DNA of 64,000 nt from an uncultured Bacteroidales bacterium (GCA_902771725.1 CACXXT010000030.1:1-64000); one strand, 5' to 3'; shown: positions 1 to 8,306, counted from the stretch's first letter. The notes: generated by a model not told the origin, from the sequence alone. A program made the numbers and translations.

Positions 1-90
1 GCCTTGGGGCCTCATCATGGGTTGCGCACAGGCTCCCATCCATAAGAGAGCCAGCGTTGCTACCATCATATATCGTTTTATTTCTTTCAT
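1..90 (-). CDS. N-terminus of exported protein, probably a lipoprotein (cut by window edge)
   Basis: Only the first 30 codons are inside the window, reading leftwards from the ATG at 88-90. They encode a typical export signal: positive n-region MKEIKRY, hydrophobic core MVATLALLWMG, then ACAQ. The cysteine after GA could be a lipobox (LWMGAC), or ACA could be a signal peptidase I site. A promoter-like TATCTTTG lies about 80 bp upstream. The mature protein is outside the window, so its function is unknown. Confidence 0.7.
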   Translation of the reverse strand, partial: MKEIKRYMMVATLALLWMGACAQPMMRPQG

Positions 91-171
91 CGTTTTATTT
101 TTTTAATCAGCCGTATGTTATCTATGACTTGGGAACGTTGCATATTCCTTCGTTGTTACCTGTTTTCGCTG

Positions 172-203
172 CAAAGATACTACTTTTCTGCAGAAACCCG
201 CAA
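172..203 (-). promoter_or_regulatory. Bacteroidetes-type promoter for the edge gene
   Basis: On the minus strand, TATCTTTG (172-179) matches the -7 consensus TAnnTTTG. TTG at 201-203 lies 21 nt upstream as a possible -33 element. The distance to the ATG at 90 gives a leader of roughly 75 nt. Confidence 0.5.
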
Positions 204-253
204 TTTTTTCCGCAGAAAGTGCAAATAACGATAAATTCCGTTCAATTCTTGTG

Positions 254-353
254 GATGCAGCGTGCTGGAGGGGGCGATGCAGCGTGCTGGATGGAGGGAT
301 CCAGCGTGCTGGAGGGGGCGATGCAGCGTGCTGGATGGGGCGATGCAGGGCGG
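254..353. repeat. 22-bp tandem repeat, 4 units plus a partial unit
   Basis: Units start at 254, 276, 298 and 320, each exactly 22 bp, and a partial unit starts at 342. Each unit holds (G)ATGCAGCGTGCTGGA followed by a G-rich end. The third unit has ATCC instead of ATGC. The core CAGCGTGCTG is a dyad (CAGC-nn-GCTG). The tract lies between the rodA 3' end and the promoter of the edge gene. The same family recurs in the opposite orientation at 25948-26079. Confidence 0.9.
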
Positions 354-371
354 ATGTTTTGGCGTTTTTTG

Positions 372-1739
372 TTATCGCTGCATCCGTATTCTTCCGGCGT
401 CGATGCGGAGGAAGATGAAGAGGAGGAAGGTGAAACCCCAGAGGGAGCTGCCGCCGTAGCTGAAGAAAGGCAGGGGGATGCCGATGACGGGCATGAGTCC
501 GAGCACCATGCCGACGTTGATGATGACGTGGAAGGCGAAGATGGAGAAAACGCAGTAGCCGTAGACGCGTCCGAAGACGGTGGGTTGTCGCTCCGCGAGG
601 TGAATGAGCCTCCAGAGGAGTATGAGGAAAAGAATGAGCACGGCAGCAGATCCGATGAATCCCTGTTCCTCTCCCACGGTGCAGAAGATGAAGTCCGTCT
701 CCTGCTCCGGAACGTACTTGAGTTTGGTCTGCGTGCCGTTGAGGAACCCTTTTCCGGCGAGTCCTCCGGATCCGATGGCGATGCGCGCCTGGATCTGGTT
801 GTAGCCTACGCCGTTGGGGTCGTCGCGGAGTCCGAGCAGCACTTGTATGCGTTTCTGCTGGTGGTCCGGCATGTGGTCTACGATGGCGCTGGCGGAAAAA
901 TGGAGCGCGAGGGAGGCGATGGCGAAGAGGGTGATGTAGGCATGGCGCTTGAAGCGGAGCGCGTGGAGGCTGGCCTGGTGGATGCCGTCGGCGTCCTGCA
1001 GGAGGGCTGTGTGGCGGCAGTAGACGTAGAGGAGTCCGAGGACATAGACGGCGATGAGGGCGAGGACGAGTGCGTCGCCGAGGCTGAACCAGGTGCCGAT
1101 GAGGTGCACTTCGCTGTAGCGGAGTCCTACGACGATGTAGGACACGGCAGCGATGCCCGTGAAGAGTATGCTGCCGGGCATTCCTTCGCGGTAGAGCATA
1201 AGGAAGAGGCTGAGGTATACGAGTGCGCTGCCGGTCTCTTTCTGGAGCACGATGAGTACCATGGGGACGAGGAAGAGGGCGATGCAGGCGAAGAGGTTGC
1301 GCCAGGAGTCGCGGAGGCGGAATCCGTAGGCACTCATGAACTTGGCGAGGGCGAGGGACGTGGCGAACTTGGCGAACTCGGCGGGCTGGAGGCTGAAGGG
1401 TCCAATCTTGATCCACGACATGGAACCCTTGATGTTGTGGGCGAGGAAGGGTGTGGCGATGAGCAGGAGTAGCATCAGGGCATAGATGAGGTATGCGAAG
1501 GTGTCGTAGATGCGGTCGTCGAGGAGCAGGATGAGTGCTGCGAGGAGGAGTGAGCTGCCAATCCATACGAGCTGCATGCCGGTGCGAGTGCTGAAGGCGG
1601 CGAGGGAGAGGAAGTCCTTGGGCTCGCCGTACTCGTAGCAGGCTCCGCAGATGCTGGTCCATCCGAGAGCGAGGAGTGCGACGTAGATGCAGATGGTGAG
1701 CCAGTCGATGCTACCTATGGTGCTTTTTTTCTTTTCCAA
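372..1739 (-). CDS. rodA: Rod-shape peptidoglycan glycosyltransferase RodA
   Basis: 455 aa, a SEDS-family polytopic membrane protein that polymerises lipid II glycan strands during cell elongation in partnership with PBP2. Multiple hydrophobic segments run from about residue 12 to the C-terminus. The segment around GYNQIQARIAIGSGGLAGKG is characteristic of RodA/FtsW, as is the late FSYGGSSLW motif. It is the last gene of the mre operon, 43 bp after mrdA, which is the usual pairing with its cognate transpeptidase. Length is within the family range. Confidence 0.95.
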   Translation of the reverse strand: MEKKKSTIGSIDWLTICIYVALLALGWTSICGACYEYGEPKDFLSLAAFSTRTGMQLVWIGSSLLLAALILLLDDRIYDTFAYLIYALMLLLLIATPFLAHNIKGSMSWIKIGPFSLQPAEFAKFATSLALAKFMSAYGFRLRDSWRNLFACIALFLVPMVLIVLQKETGSALVYLSLFLMLYREGMPGSILFTGIAAVSYIVVGLRYSEVHLIGTWFSLGDALVLALIAVYVLGLLYVYCRHTALLQDADGIHQASLHALRFKRHAYITLFAIASLALHFSASAIVDHMPDHQQKRIQVLLGLRDDPNGVGYNQIQARIAIGSGGLAGKGFLNGTQTKLKYVPEQETDFIFCTVGEEQGFIGSAAVLILFLILLWRLIHLAERQPTVFGRVYGYCVFSIFAFHVIINVGMVLGLMPVIGIPLPFFSYGGSSLWGFTFLLFIFLRIDAGRIRMQR

Positions 1740-1782
1740 GTCCGTTTGTTGTTAGGAGGTTAGGTGTGAGAGCGGTGGCGGG

Positions 1783-3654
1783 TCAGTCCTTGGGGAGGGA
1801 GCGTGAGCGGAGCGGCGCGTAGGAAATCGGTTTGTTGATGAGCGCCTGTGCGCGCTGCTCGCTGGCCTCGGAGAGGTGTCCGTTGATGTACTGCTCGATG
1901 ATGAGTGCTCCGAAGGGCACGCCGAAGGTTGCTCCCCAGCCGCCGTTCTCGACATACACGGCCACGGCGATGCGCGGGTTGTCCTTGGGCGCGAAGCCCA
2001 TGAATACGGAGTGGTCGTGTCCGAGGTTCTGCGCGGTGCCGGTCTTGCCGCAGGTGACGTAGTTGGGTGTGTAGGCTGAGCGGCAGGTGCCCCCGAGAAC
2101 GGCGCGCTCCATGCCTTGGACTACGGTCTCGTAGTGGGCGGGCGAGACGTCGGTGTAGCGCCGCTTGGAGTACTTGGGGTCGAGTTCTCCGTCCTGAATG
2201 GCGTGGACGACGTGGGGCGTGATGAACCATCCGCGGTTGGCGATGGTGGCTGCGAGGTTGCAGATCTGGAGCGGTGTGAGGGAGACCTCGCCCTGTCCGA
2301 TGGATATGCTGATGACGCTGAGTCCGTTCCAGTGGGGTCGTCCGTTGCGGTCGTGCAGCTTGGCGTTGTAGAACTCGGCGTTGGGGATGAGTCCGCGCTT
2401 CTCGCCGGGCAGGTCGATGCCGAGGGGGTAGCCGAATCCCATGGATACCATGTAGTCGCGCCAGGTGGACATGGCGTCCTGCACGGTGGGGTACTTGGAG
2501 CGGTTGTCGAGCATAGCGTGGAGTCCCCAGCAGAAGTATCCGTTGCAGGAGGTGGCGATGGAGGGCACGAGGTCGAGCGGTGAGGGGTGTCCGTGGCATC
2601 CTACCTTGAGTCCTCCGTAGTGGAATCCGTGGTTGCAGGGGTAGCGAGTGTCCTTGGTGATGATGCCTTCCTGGAGGAAGGTGAGTGCCTGGGAGGTCTT
2701 GAACGTGCTGCCGGGCGGATAGATGCCCTGTATGGCTCGGTTGAGGAGGGGTGTGTGCGGTGCTCGGGCGAGTGTGGCGAAGTGCTGTCCGCGCTGTCGG
2801 CCTGTCATCTCGCGCGGGTCGAAGGTAGGTGAAGTGACGAGGCAGAGGACCTCGCCAGTGGCGGGCTCTATGGCGACGATGGCTCCGAGCTTGCCCTGCA
2901 TGAGGCGTTCGCCGAGTTTCTGGAGTTCGAGGTCGATGCTGAGGGTTAGGTTCTTGCCGGGAATGGGTAGTACGTCGTAGCGTCCGTTCTGGTACTTTCC
3001 CTTGATGCGTCCGTGAACGTCGCGGAGGAGTATCTCGGAGCCCTTGATGCCCCGTAGCTGTTTCTCGTAGCTGCGTTCCACGCCCTGCTTGCCGATGTAG
3101 TCGCCGGAGCGGTAGTAGTCGTCGCGCTCGATCTCGGAGGGAGAGACCTCGCCGACATCGCCGAGGAGGTGTGCAGCCCAGGGTCCGGTGTACTCACGGA
3201 TGCTGCGTTTCTGAATGGAGAAGCCGTGGTAGAGGGTGTGTTTTTCCTGAAAGTCGCTGGACTCCTGAGCGGAGAGCTGGCTCATGAAGAGCTGCTGCGT
3301 GAGGGGTGAGTAGCCTTTCATCTTCCGTATCTCCTCCATGCGCTGGACGTACCATTCGGGTGTGATGCCGAGGCTCTGGCAGAGGCTGAGTGTGTCGACT
3401 CCTTCCTGCTCCTTCATGACGACCATGATGTCGTAGGCGGGTTGGTTGAAGACGAGCAGCTTGCCGTTGCGGTCGGAGATGGAGCCGCGTGCGGGGAACT
3501 GTATGCGGCGGAGGAAGGCGTTGGAGTCCGCACGGTCCTTGTAGATGTCCGACATGAGTTGGAGTGTGAACAGCCGAATGAGGTATACGACAATGATGAG
3601 CGCCACGGAGGCGCCCAGCACGTATTTTCGGTTATTCAACGAATAGTCGGCCAT
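1783..3654 (-). CDS. mrdA: Penicillin-binding protein 2, elongation transpeptidase
   Basis: 623 aa. A single N-terminal membrane anchor (about residues 12-30) is followed by the PBP dimerisation domain and a transpeptidase domain. The three active-site motifs are intact: S316-TFK319 (PGSTFK), S369-C-N371 and K537-TGT540. It cross-links peptidoglycan on the periplasmic face and works with RodA, encoded next. The gene follows mreD after an unusual 160-bp gap containing a long inverted repeat and an 18-nt homopolymer. Confidence 0.95.
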   Translation of the reverse strand: MADYSLNNRKYVLGASVALIIVVYLIRLFTLQLMSDIYKDRADSNAFLRRIQFPARGSISDRNGKLLVFNQPAYDIMVVMKEQEGVDTLSLCQSLGITPEWYVQRMEEIRKMKGYSPLTQQLFMSQLSAQESSDFQEKHTLYHGFSIQKRSIREYTGPWAAHLLGDVGEVSPSEIERDDYYRSGDYIGKQGVERSYEKQLRGIKGSEILLRDVHGRIKGKYQNGRYDVLPIPGKNLTLSIDLELQKLGERLMQGKLGAIVAIEPATGEVLCLVTSPTFDPREMTGRQRGQHFATLARAPHTPLLNRAIQGIYPPGSTFKTSQALTFLQEGIITKDTRYPCNHGFHYGGLKVGCHGHPSPLDLVPSIATSCNGYFCWGLHAMLDNRSKYPTVQDAMSTWRDYMVSMGFGYPLGIDLPGEKRGLIPNAEFYNAKLHDRNGRPHWNGLSVISISIGQGEVSLTPLQICNLAATIANRGWFITPHVVHAIQDGELDPKYSKRRYTDVSPAHYETVVQGMERAVLGGTCRSAYTPNYVTCGKTGTAQNLGHDHSVFMGFAPKDNPRIAVAVYVENGGWGATFGVPFGALIIEQYINGHLSEASEQRAQALINKPISYAPLRSRSLPKD

Positions 3655-3673
3655 GGTGTGAGGGAAGGAGGAA

Positions 3674-3826
3674 GCCCCTCTCCAGCTCCCCCCTGTTAGG
3701 GGGAGGGCTCGTTTCTGGGTGCTTACTTTTAGAGGGGGCTTTTTCTTTTTTTTTTTTTTTTTTCTTTTGAGAGGGGCCTTAGCGGACCTGCGTCCTCCCC
3801 CTAACAGGGGGGAGTTAGAGAGGGGC
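3674..3826. repeat. 33-bp near-perfect inverted repeat with homopolymer in the mreD-mrdA gap
   Basis: Left arm 3674-3706 and right arm 3794-3826 are reverse complements at 31 of 33 positions. The 87-bp centre contains a run of 18 T on the plus strand (3746-3763), which is A18 in the mrdA transcript sense. The right arm overlaps the last three codons and stop of mreD (A-P-L-stop, 3815-3826). The left arm ends 19 bp before the mrdA start. The arms are rich in CCCCTCTCC and CCCCCTGTTAGGGGG. The layout fits a small dispersed or MITE-like element, or a large mRNA hairpin. Confidence 0.85.
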
Positions 3827-4324
3827 CTTATACCTCATTGCCTCGATGGCGAGGACGAAGATGAAGGTGAGGAGCCAGCTGGAGAGCATGGAGATGAGGA
3901 AGTGGAGTGGGTGGAAGAAATTGAAGACCTGGAGGAGGAAGTAGGTGAAGACGAAGATGAATGTCAGCAGGAATGCGTAGCGGAAGTACCCCCAGAAGCC
4001 CATGGTGTCGTAGCCCGGCTGCATCTCCTCCACGGCATCCTTGGGCAGCATGAGCTGCAGGAGTGGCGGCTGGATGAAGGCGACGAAGGTCATGGCGGCC
4101 ATGCCAACGCCCAGCGTGAGTGATGTGATGTCGCAGAGCAGTCCGCAGACGAATCCCCAGAGGAGGATATTCCAGCGCTCGGTGCCCAGGGGGAAGAGCA
4201 GCAGGAGGTAGACGAAGGGCAGGGGAGTGGTGTAGCCGTAGATGTGTACGTGGTTGAACACGAGAATCTGGGCTGCCACAAGTGCCAGCATCCAAAGCAG
4301 TCGTTGTAGGAAGCGGATGATCAT
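3815..4324 (-). CDS. mreD: Rod shape-determining membrane protein MreD
   Basis: 169 aa, very hydrophobic with about five membrane segments, matching MreD in size and position. MreD is an inner-membrane part of the elongasome with MreC and RodA. Its start codon overlaps the mreC stop by 4 bp, indicating translational coupling. The last residues (KAPL) and stop lie inside the right arm of the 3674-3826 inverted repeat, so the present C-terminus may have been supplied by that element. Confidence 0.9.
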   Translation of the reverse strand: MIIRFLQRLLWMLALVAAQILVFNHVHIYGYTTPLPFVYLLLLFPLGTERWNILLWGFVCGLLCDITSLTLGVGMAAMTFVAFIQPPLLQLMLPKDAVEEMQPGYDTMGFWGYFRYAFLLTFIFVFTYFLLQVFNFFHPLHFLISMLSSWLLTFIFVLAIEAMRYKAPL

Positions 4325-5181
4325 TGTTCTTCGTTGTTTAGCGAGTCGGCTTTGGCTTCGAGGTTACGCAGTTCCTGCTGGAACTTCTGTCGGACGATGC
4401 ATACGCGCTGCATGCGTGAGAAATCCATACCTAGGTGAACGCGGAGGCGGTAGCTGAGTCCGTCGTCGCTGTTCTCGATGGCACTGACGCGCCCCACGAA
4501 GAGTCCGGCGGGGAAAGTGCTGCCGTGGCCGCTGGTCTCGACGATGTCACCAACCTTGAACCGGGCGTGACGGGGGATGTCGTCGAGGATGCAGTAGAGG
4601 GGGCTGCGTCCGTCCCAGCGGAGGAATCCGATGTAGGAGGAACCACGGAGCCGGCAGCTGACGCTGGAGTTGCCGTTGAGCAACGGAGTGACGATGGAGA
4701 AGTGGTCCGAGACGGCGAGGATGATGCCCACGATGCCCGTGCCACAGACGACACCCATTTCAGGTTCCACGCCGTCCAGCGAGCCGGCAGAGACCGTCAT
4801 CCAGTTGTTCTTGCGAAGCACGCTGTTGGTGACGACCTCGGCGGGCATGAGGTCAACGTCCTGAAGTCGCTGCGCCTGGAGGAGCTCGGTGCGTGTGCTG
4901 TCGTGGGTGAGTTCCTGTATCTGCCGCATCAGCGCCGCATTGTTCTGCTCGAGGAAGAGGTTGCGCTGCGTAAGCTGGCGGTTGGCATCGCCCAGAGCCA
5001 TGTAGTCGAGGAGGTTGCGTTCCCACGCGTCGATGTGACCGACCACGGTGTTCGCCGTGGTCAGCCAGACGCTGTTCTGATAATGATTGAACTGGAAGAG
5101 GAGCACGAAGCTCACTACTTCCAGCAATAGGAATATCAGCCAGTGGTAGTACTTGGCAAGGAAATCAAGCAGGTTCCTCAT
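4321..5181 (-). CDS. mreC: Rod shape-determining protein MreC
   Basis: 286 aa. It has an N-terminal membrane anchor (about residues 13-31), a coiled-coil segment (about 60-105, rich in N, Q, L and E) and a beta-rich periplasmic domain containing GVEPEMGVVCGTGIVGII and VGDIVETSGHGSTFPAGLFVG, both typical of MreC. It links the MreB filaments to the periplasmic PBPs. It lies 40 bp downstream of mreB and overlaps mreD by 4 bp. Confidence 0.94.
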   Translation of the reverse strand: MRNLLDFLAKYYHWLIFLLLEVVSFVLLFQFNHYQNSVWLTTANTVVGHIDAWERNLLDYMALGDANRQLTQRNLFLEQNNAALMRQIQELTHDSTRTELLQAQRLQDVDLMPAEVVTNSVLRKNNWMTVSAGSLDGVEPEMGVVCGTGIVGIILAVSDHFSIVTPLLNGNSSVSCRLRGSSYIGFLRWDGRSPLYCILDDIPRHARFKVGDIVETSGHGSTFPAGLFVGRVSAIENSDDGLSYRLRVHLGMDFSRMQRVCIVRQKFQQELRNLEAKADSLNNEEQ

Positions 5182-5221
5182 CTCAACACGCTATGCTCCC
5201 AAGGTCGTGGAGCCTCTGGGT

Positions 5222-6241
5222 TCACTTGAAGAAGTGGAAAGTGTGGAGGTTCTTCAGCGCCACTCCCGTGCCAACGGCTACGCTGTGCAGCGGGTCCTCG
5301 GCGATGTGGAAGGGGATGTTGATCTTGTCGGTCAGACGCTTGTCGAGTCCGCGGAGCAGGGCGCCGCCACCGGTGAGGTAGATGCCGTTCTTGACGATGT
5401 CGGCATAGAGCTCTGGTGGTGTCTCCTCGAGGGCAGCGAGTACGGCGGTCTCGATCTTGGAGATGGTCTTCTCGATGCAGTGGGCAATCTCCTGATAGCA
5501 GACGGGCACCTCCATAGGCAGTGCGGTGATGCGGTTAGGTCCGTGGACCACGTAGTCCTCGGGAGCCTGGTCTCCGAGCTCGGTGAGGGCGGAACCGACA
5601 TTGATCTTGATGCGTTCTGCCATACGTTCGCTGACCTTGACGTTGTGCTGGCGGCTCATGTACTCCTGGATGTCGTGTGTGAGCTCGTCGCCGGCGATAC
5701 GCAGGCTCTGGTCTGCCACGATACCTCCGAGGGAGATGACGGCAATCTCGGTGCTGCCGCCGCCGATGTCGACAATCATGTTGCCCTCGGGAGCCAGCAC
5801 GTCGAGTCCTACGCCGATGGCAGCTGCCATGGGCTCGTAGATGAGGTATGCCTCGCGGGCTCCGGCATGTTCTGCGGAGTCGCGCACGGCGCGCAGCTCC
5901 ACCTCGGTGCTGCCGGAGGGCACGCCGATGACCATCCGGAGGGCGGGAGTGAAGAAGCGGGAGCGGGAGTGTACCATCTTGATGAGACCGCGCATCATCT
6001 GCTCGCAGGCGTTGAAGTCGGCAATGACGCCGTCGCGCAGCGGTCGGATGGTGCGGATGTCAGCGTGTACTTTTTCGTGCATGAGTTTAGCCTTCTCGCC
6101 CACGGCAATCATCTTCTCTGTGTGGCGGTCGAGGGCAACCACAGACGGCTCGTCCACCACCACCTTGCCATCAGCGATGATGATGGTGTTGGCAGTGCCG
6201 AGGTCCATGGCTATTTCTTTGGTGAAAGAGAATAATCCCAT
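5222..6241 (-). CDS. mreB: Rod shape-determining actin homologue MreB
   Basis: 339 aa, an actin-fold ATPase forming membrane-associated filaments that organise elongation. Phosphate-1 motif MDLGTANT is near residue 12, phosphate-2 VDIGGGSTEIAV near 160, and the adenosine motif LTGGGALLRGLD near 290. Length is normal. It follows the shortened purH with a 39-bp gap made of repeated TAAATC-like words. Confidence 0.96.
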   Translation of the reverse strand: MGLFSFTKEIAMDLGTANTIIIADGKVVVDEPSVVALDRHTEKMIAVGEKAKLMHEKVHADIRTIRPLRDGVIADFNACEQMMRGLIKMVHSRSRFFTPALRMVIGVPSGSTEVELRAVRDSAEHAGAREAYLIYEPMAAAIGVGLDVLAPEGNMIVDIGGGSTEIAVISLGGIVADQSLRIAGDELTHDIQEYMSRQHNVKVSERMAERIKINVGSALTELGDQAPEDYVVHGPNRITALPMEVPVCYQEIAHCIEKTISKIETAVLAALEETPPELYADIVKNGIYLTGGGALLRGLDKRLTDKINIPFHIAEDPLHSVAVGTGVALKNLHTFHFFK

Positions 6242-6280
6242 TTGGTGATTTACGGATTTACGAATTACAGATTTGCGGAA
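6242..6280. repeat. Short-word repeat in the purH-mreB spacer
   Basis: On the transcribed (minus) strand the spacer reads as variants of GTAAATC and GTAATTC: CTGTAATTCGTAAATCC, then GTAAATCACC. The tract fills almost the whole gap. It resembles word repeats in other spacers of this window, such as 19029-19055 and 39415-39452. Confidence 0.6.
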
Positions 6281-6874
6281 TTACGATTTGCTGAACCAGT
6301 CGTGGATGGCGGTGTCGTAGTGGCTGCTGACGCCAAAGGCTGCTGTGGCGAACTGGCGGCGCTGGGCGAGTGTGGTGACGGCGCCCTGTGCCTTGATGAT
6401 GTCCACGAGCTGGGCGTACTGGTCCTTGGAGGGGATGATGACGACGTCGTTGAAGTTCTTGGCTCCGGCGCGGATGAGGGAGATGCCGCCGATGTCAATC
6501 TTCTCGATGATGTCGGCAGCGCTGGCGCCGCTGGCCACGGTCTGCTCGAAAGGATAGAGGTCAACGACGACGAGGTCAATCTCGGGGATGGCATACTCTG
6601 CCATCTGCTGCTGGTCGCTGTCGAGTTCGCGGCGCCCGAGGATGCCGCCGAAGATCTTGGGGTGGAGCGTCTTCACGCGGCCGCCCAGAATGCTGGGGTA
6701 GGTGGTGACGTCTTCTACTTTTTGGCAGTCGTAGCCCAGGCTCTCGATGAAAGCATGAGTGCCACCGGTGGAGAGGAACTTAACGCCTGCGGCGTTCAAC
6801 TGCTGGAGGAGTTCATCGAGGCCGTCCTTGTGGAAGACGGAGATGAGAGCTGTCTTGATGGTTTTCTGGTCCAT
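6281..6874 (-). CDS. purH: IMP cyclohydrolase domain of PurH only; AICAR transformylase half absent
   Basis: 197 aa. The whole protein aligns with the N-terminal IMP cyclohydrolase (MGS-like) domain of PurH: KTALISVFHKDGL, FLSTGGT, TTYPSILGGRVKTLHPKIFGG and the SGASAADIIEKIDIGG loop. This domain performs the last ring closure to IMP. Normal PurH is about 510 aa with a C-terminal AICAR formyltransferase domain. Here a stop follows IHDWFSKS at the domain boundary, and mreB starts 39 bp later, so the second domain cannot be nearby. It is either a natural split with the transformylase encoded elsewhere, or a deletion. All visible cyclohydrolase motifs are intact. Confidence 0.88.
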   Translation of the reverse strand: MDQKTIKTALISVFHKDGLDELLQQLNAAGVKFLSTGGTHAFIESLGYDCQKVEDVTTYPSILGGRVKTLHPKIFGGILGRRELDSDQQQMAEYAIPEIDLVVVDLYPFEQTVASGASAADIIEKIDIGGISLIRAGAKNFNDVVIIPSKDQYAQLVDIIKAQGAVTTLAQRRQFATAAFGVSSHYDTAIHDWFSKS

Positions 6875-6880
6875 AATATT

Positions 6881-6963
6881 GGGGGGGGGAGGGGGGATAA
6901 TGGGGTTGATGGGGGGTAATGGGTCTAATGGGGTGAATGGGGTTAATGGGCTGGGGGGAGGCG
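6881..6963. repeat. C-rich (CCCATTAA-type) leader repeat upstream of purH
   Basis: On the purH sense strand the spacer is a run of about six units near CCCCATTAA (variants CCCATTCAC, CCCATTAGA, CCCATCAAC). The plus strand has G9 (6881-6889) and G6 (6891-6896) runs. It ends 6 bp before the purH start codon. Related tracts lie before the genes at 46113 and 28000. Confidence 0.8.
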
Positions 6964-6970
6964 GTGGCTC

Positions 6971-8164
6971 TTATTTCAGGCGCGCCAGGGTCTCCTTGAT
7001 GCGGCGCATGGCCTCGGTGATGTTCTCGTCGCTGGTGGCGTAGCTCATGCGGAAGCACTCGGGGCTGCCGAAGGCATCGCCGCCGACGGTGGCTACATGA
7101 CCTACCTCGAGCAGGTACATAGCGAGGTCAGTGCTGGTGCGGATGATGCGGTCGCCGTCGGCCTTGCCGAAGTAGCTGCTGCACTTGGGGAAGAGGTAGA
7201 AGGCGCCCTGCGGGTCGTTGACTTCCAGCCCGGGGATCTCCTTGGCCAGTCGCACGATGAGGTTCTTGCGGCGCTCGAAAGCCTGACGCATCTCCTCCAC
7301 GCACTGCTGGGGACCTGTGTAGGCTGCCTCAGCAGCTTTCTGGCTGACGGAGCAGGGTCCGCTGGTGTACTGGCCCTGAAGCTTGTTGCAGCCCTTGACC
7401 ACCCACTCGGGTGCGGCGATGAAACCGATGCGCCAACCCGTCATGGCATAAGCCTTGGAGACGCCGTTGATGATGACCACGCGGTCGCGGATGGATTCGA
7501 ACTGGGCGATGGACTCGTGCTTGCCCACATAGTTGATGTGCTCGTAGATCTCATCGGCCAGGACGATGATCCGCTCGTGGCGGGCGATGACGTCGGCCAG
7601 CGCCCGGAGTTCGTCCTTGGAATAGACGGAGCCGGTGGGGTTGGAGGGGGAGCAGAGAATGAGAGCGCGCGTCTTGGGAGTGATGGCTGCCTCCAGCTGC
7701 TGGGGAGTGATCTTGAAGTCCTGCTCGATGGGAGCCTCGATGAAGACCGGAGTGCCGTCGGCAAGGAGCACCATCTGCGGGTAGCTGACCCAGTAGGGAG
7801 CGGGGATGATGACCTCGTCGCCGGCGTTGACGAGTGCCATGACGGCGTTGCAGACGCTCTGCTTGGCGCCGTTGGAACAGAGGATCTGTGAGGGAGCGTA
7901 GTCCAGGCCGTTCTCGTTCTTGAGCTTGGCGACGATGGCCTGCTTCAGCGAGGGATAGCCGGGAACGGGGGAGTAGCGCGACCAGTTCTCCTCCACGGCC
8001 TTGATGGCAGCGGCTTTGATATGGTCGGGGGTGTTGAAGTCGGGTTCGCCGACACTCATGTTAATTACATCCACGCCCTGGGCTTTGAGCTCACTGCTGC
8101 GCTGCGACATAGCCAGCGTGGCGGAGGGGGCGAGGCGGTTCAAGCGGTCTGAAAGAGTGTTCAT
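6971..8164 (-). CDS. Class I PLP aminotransferase, aspartate aminotransferase type
   Basis: 397 aa, fold-type I aminotransferase of the bacterial Ib subgroup (AspB-like), transferring the amino group of aspartate to 2-oxoglutarate. Visible landmarks are NMSVGEPDFNTPDHIK, CSPSNPTGSVYS, the LADEIYEHINY segment and the PLP lysine K237 in SKAYAMTGWRIGF. Length is normal. It has its own promoter-like TACTTTTG at 8191-8198, so it can be transcribed independently of ribBA. Substrate specificity within the family is inferred, not proved. Confidence 0.9.
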   Translation of the reverse strand: MNTLSDRLNRLAPSATLAMSQRSSELKAQGVDVINMSVGEPDFNTPDHIKAAAIKAVEENWSRYSPVPGYPSLKQAIVAKLKNENGLDYAPSQILCSNGAKQSVCNAVMALVNAGDEVIIPAPYWVSYPQMVLLADGTPVFIEAPIEQDFKITPQQLEAAITPKTRALILCSPSNPTGSVYSKDELRALADVIARHERIIVLADEIYEHINYVGKHESIAQFESIRDRVVIINGVSKAYAMTGWRIGFIAAPEWVVKGCNKLQGQYTSGPCSVSQKAAEAAYTGPQQCVEEMRQAFERRKNLIVRLAKEIPGLEVNDPQGAFYLFPKCSSYFGKADGDRIIRTSTDLAMYLLEVGHVATVGGDAFGSPECFRMSYATSDENITEAMRRIKETLARLK

Positions 8165-8190
8165 ATAAGTGGGCTTTTAGAATCTGCGTG

Positions 8191-8198
8191 CAAAAGTA
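8191..8198 (-). promoter_or_regulatory. -7 promoter element for the aminotransferase gene
   Basis: TACTTTTG on the minus strand, followed by CACGC, fits the TAnnTTTG consensus and lies 27 bp from the start codon. No clear -33 TTG is visible at the expected distance. Confidence 0.45.
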
Positions 8199-8306
8199 GC
8201 AATTAAAGTTGGAATTATCATCATGAAAGCGAGGGAGTTTTTGGATAGTGAGCCGTTTTTTGACGAATTTCTATCCGTCGGCCTCACTTTTCCCTTCTTT
8301 TCCACT

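Noticed and set aside
254..353. CRISPR array
   Set aside because: Units are head to tail with no unique spacers, the repeat is only 22 bp, and no cas genes are present; the same applies to 25948-26079.
57..1472. Long plus-strand open frame rich in Glu, Asp, Gly and Val opposite rodA
   Set aside because: It is antisense to a well-supported RodA, has the composition typical of the reverse frame of GC-rich membrane-protein DNA, and has no family signature.
8165..8306. Terminator hairpin after ribBA
   Set aside because: The best stem (GTGAGGCCG with CGGCTCAC) needs a bulge and a long loop, and the T tract is not adjacent.
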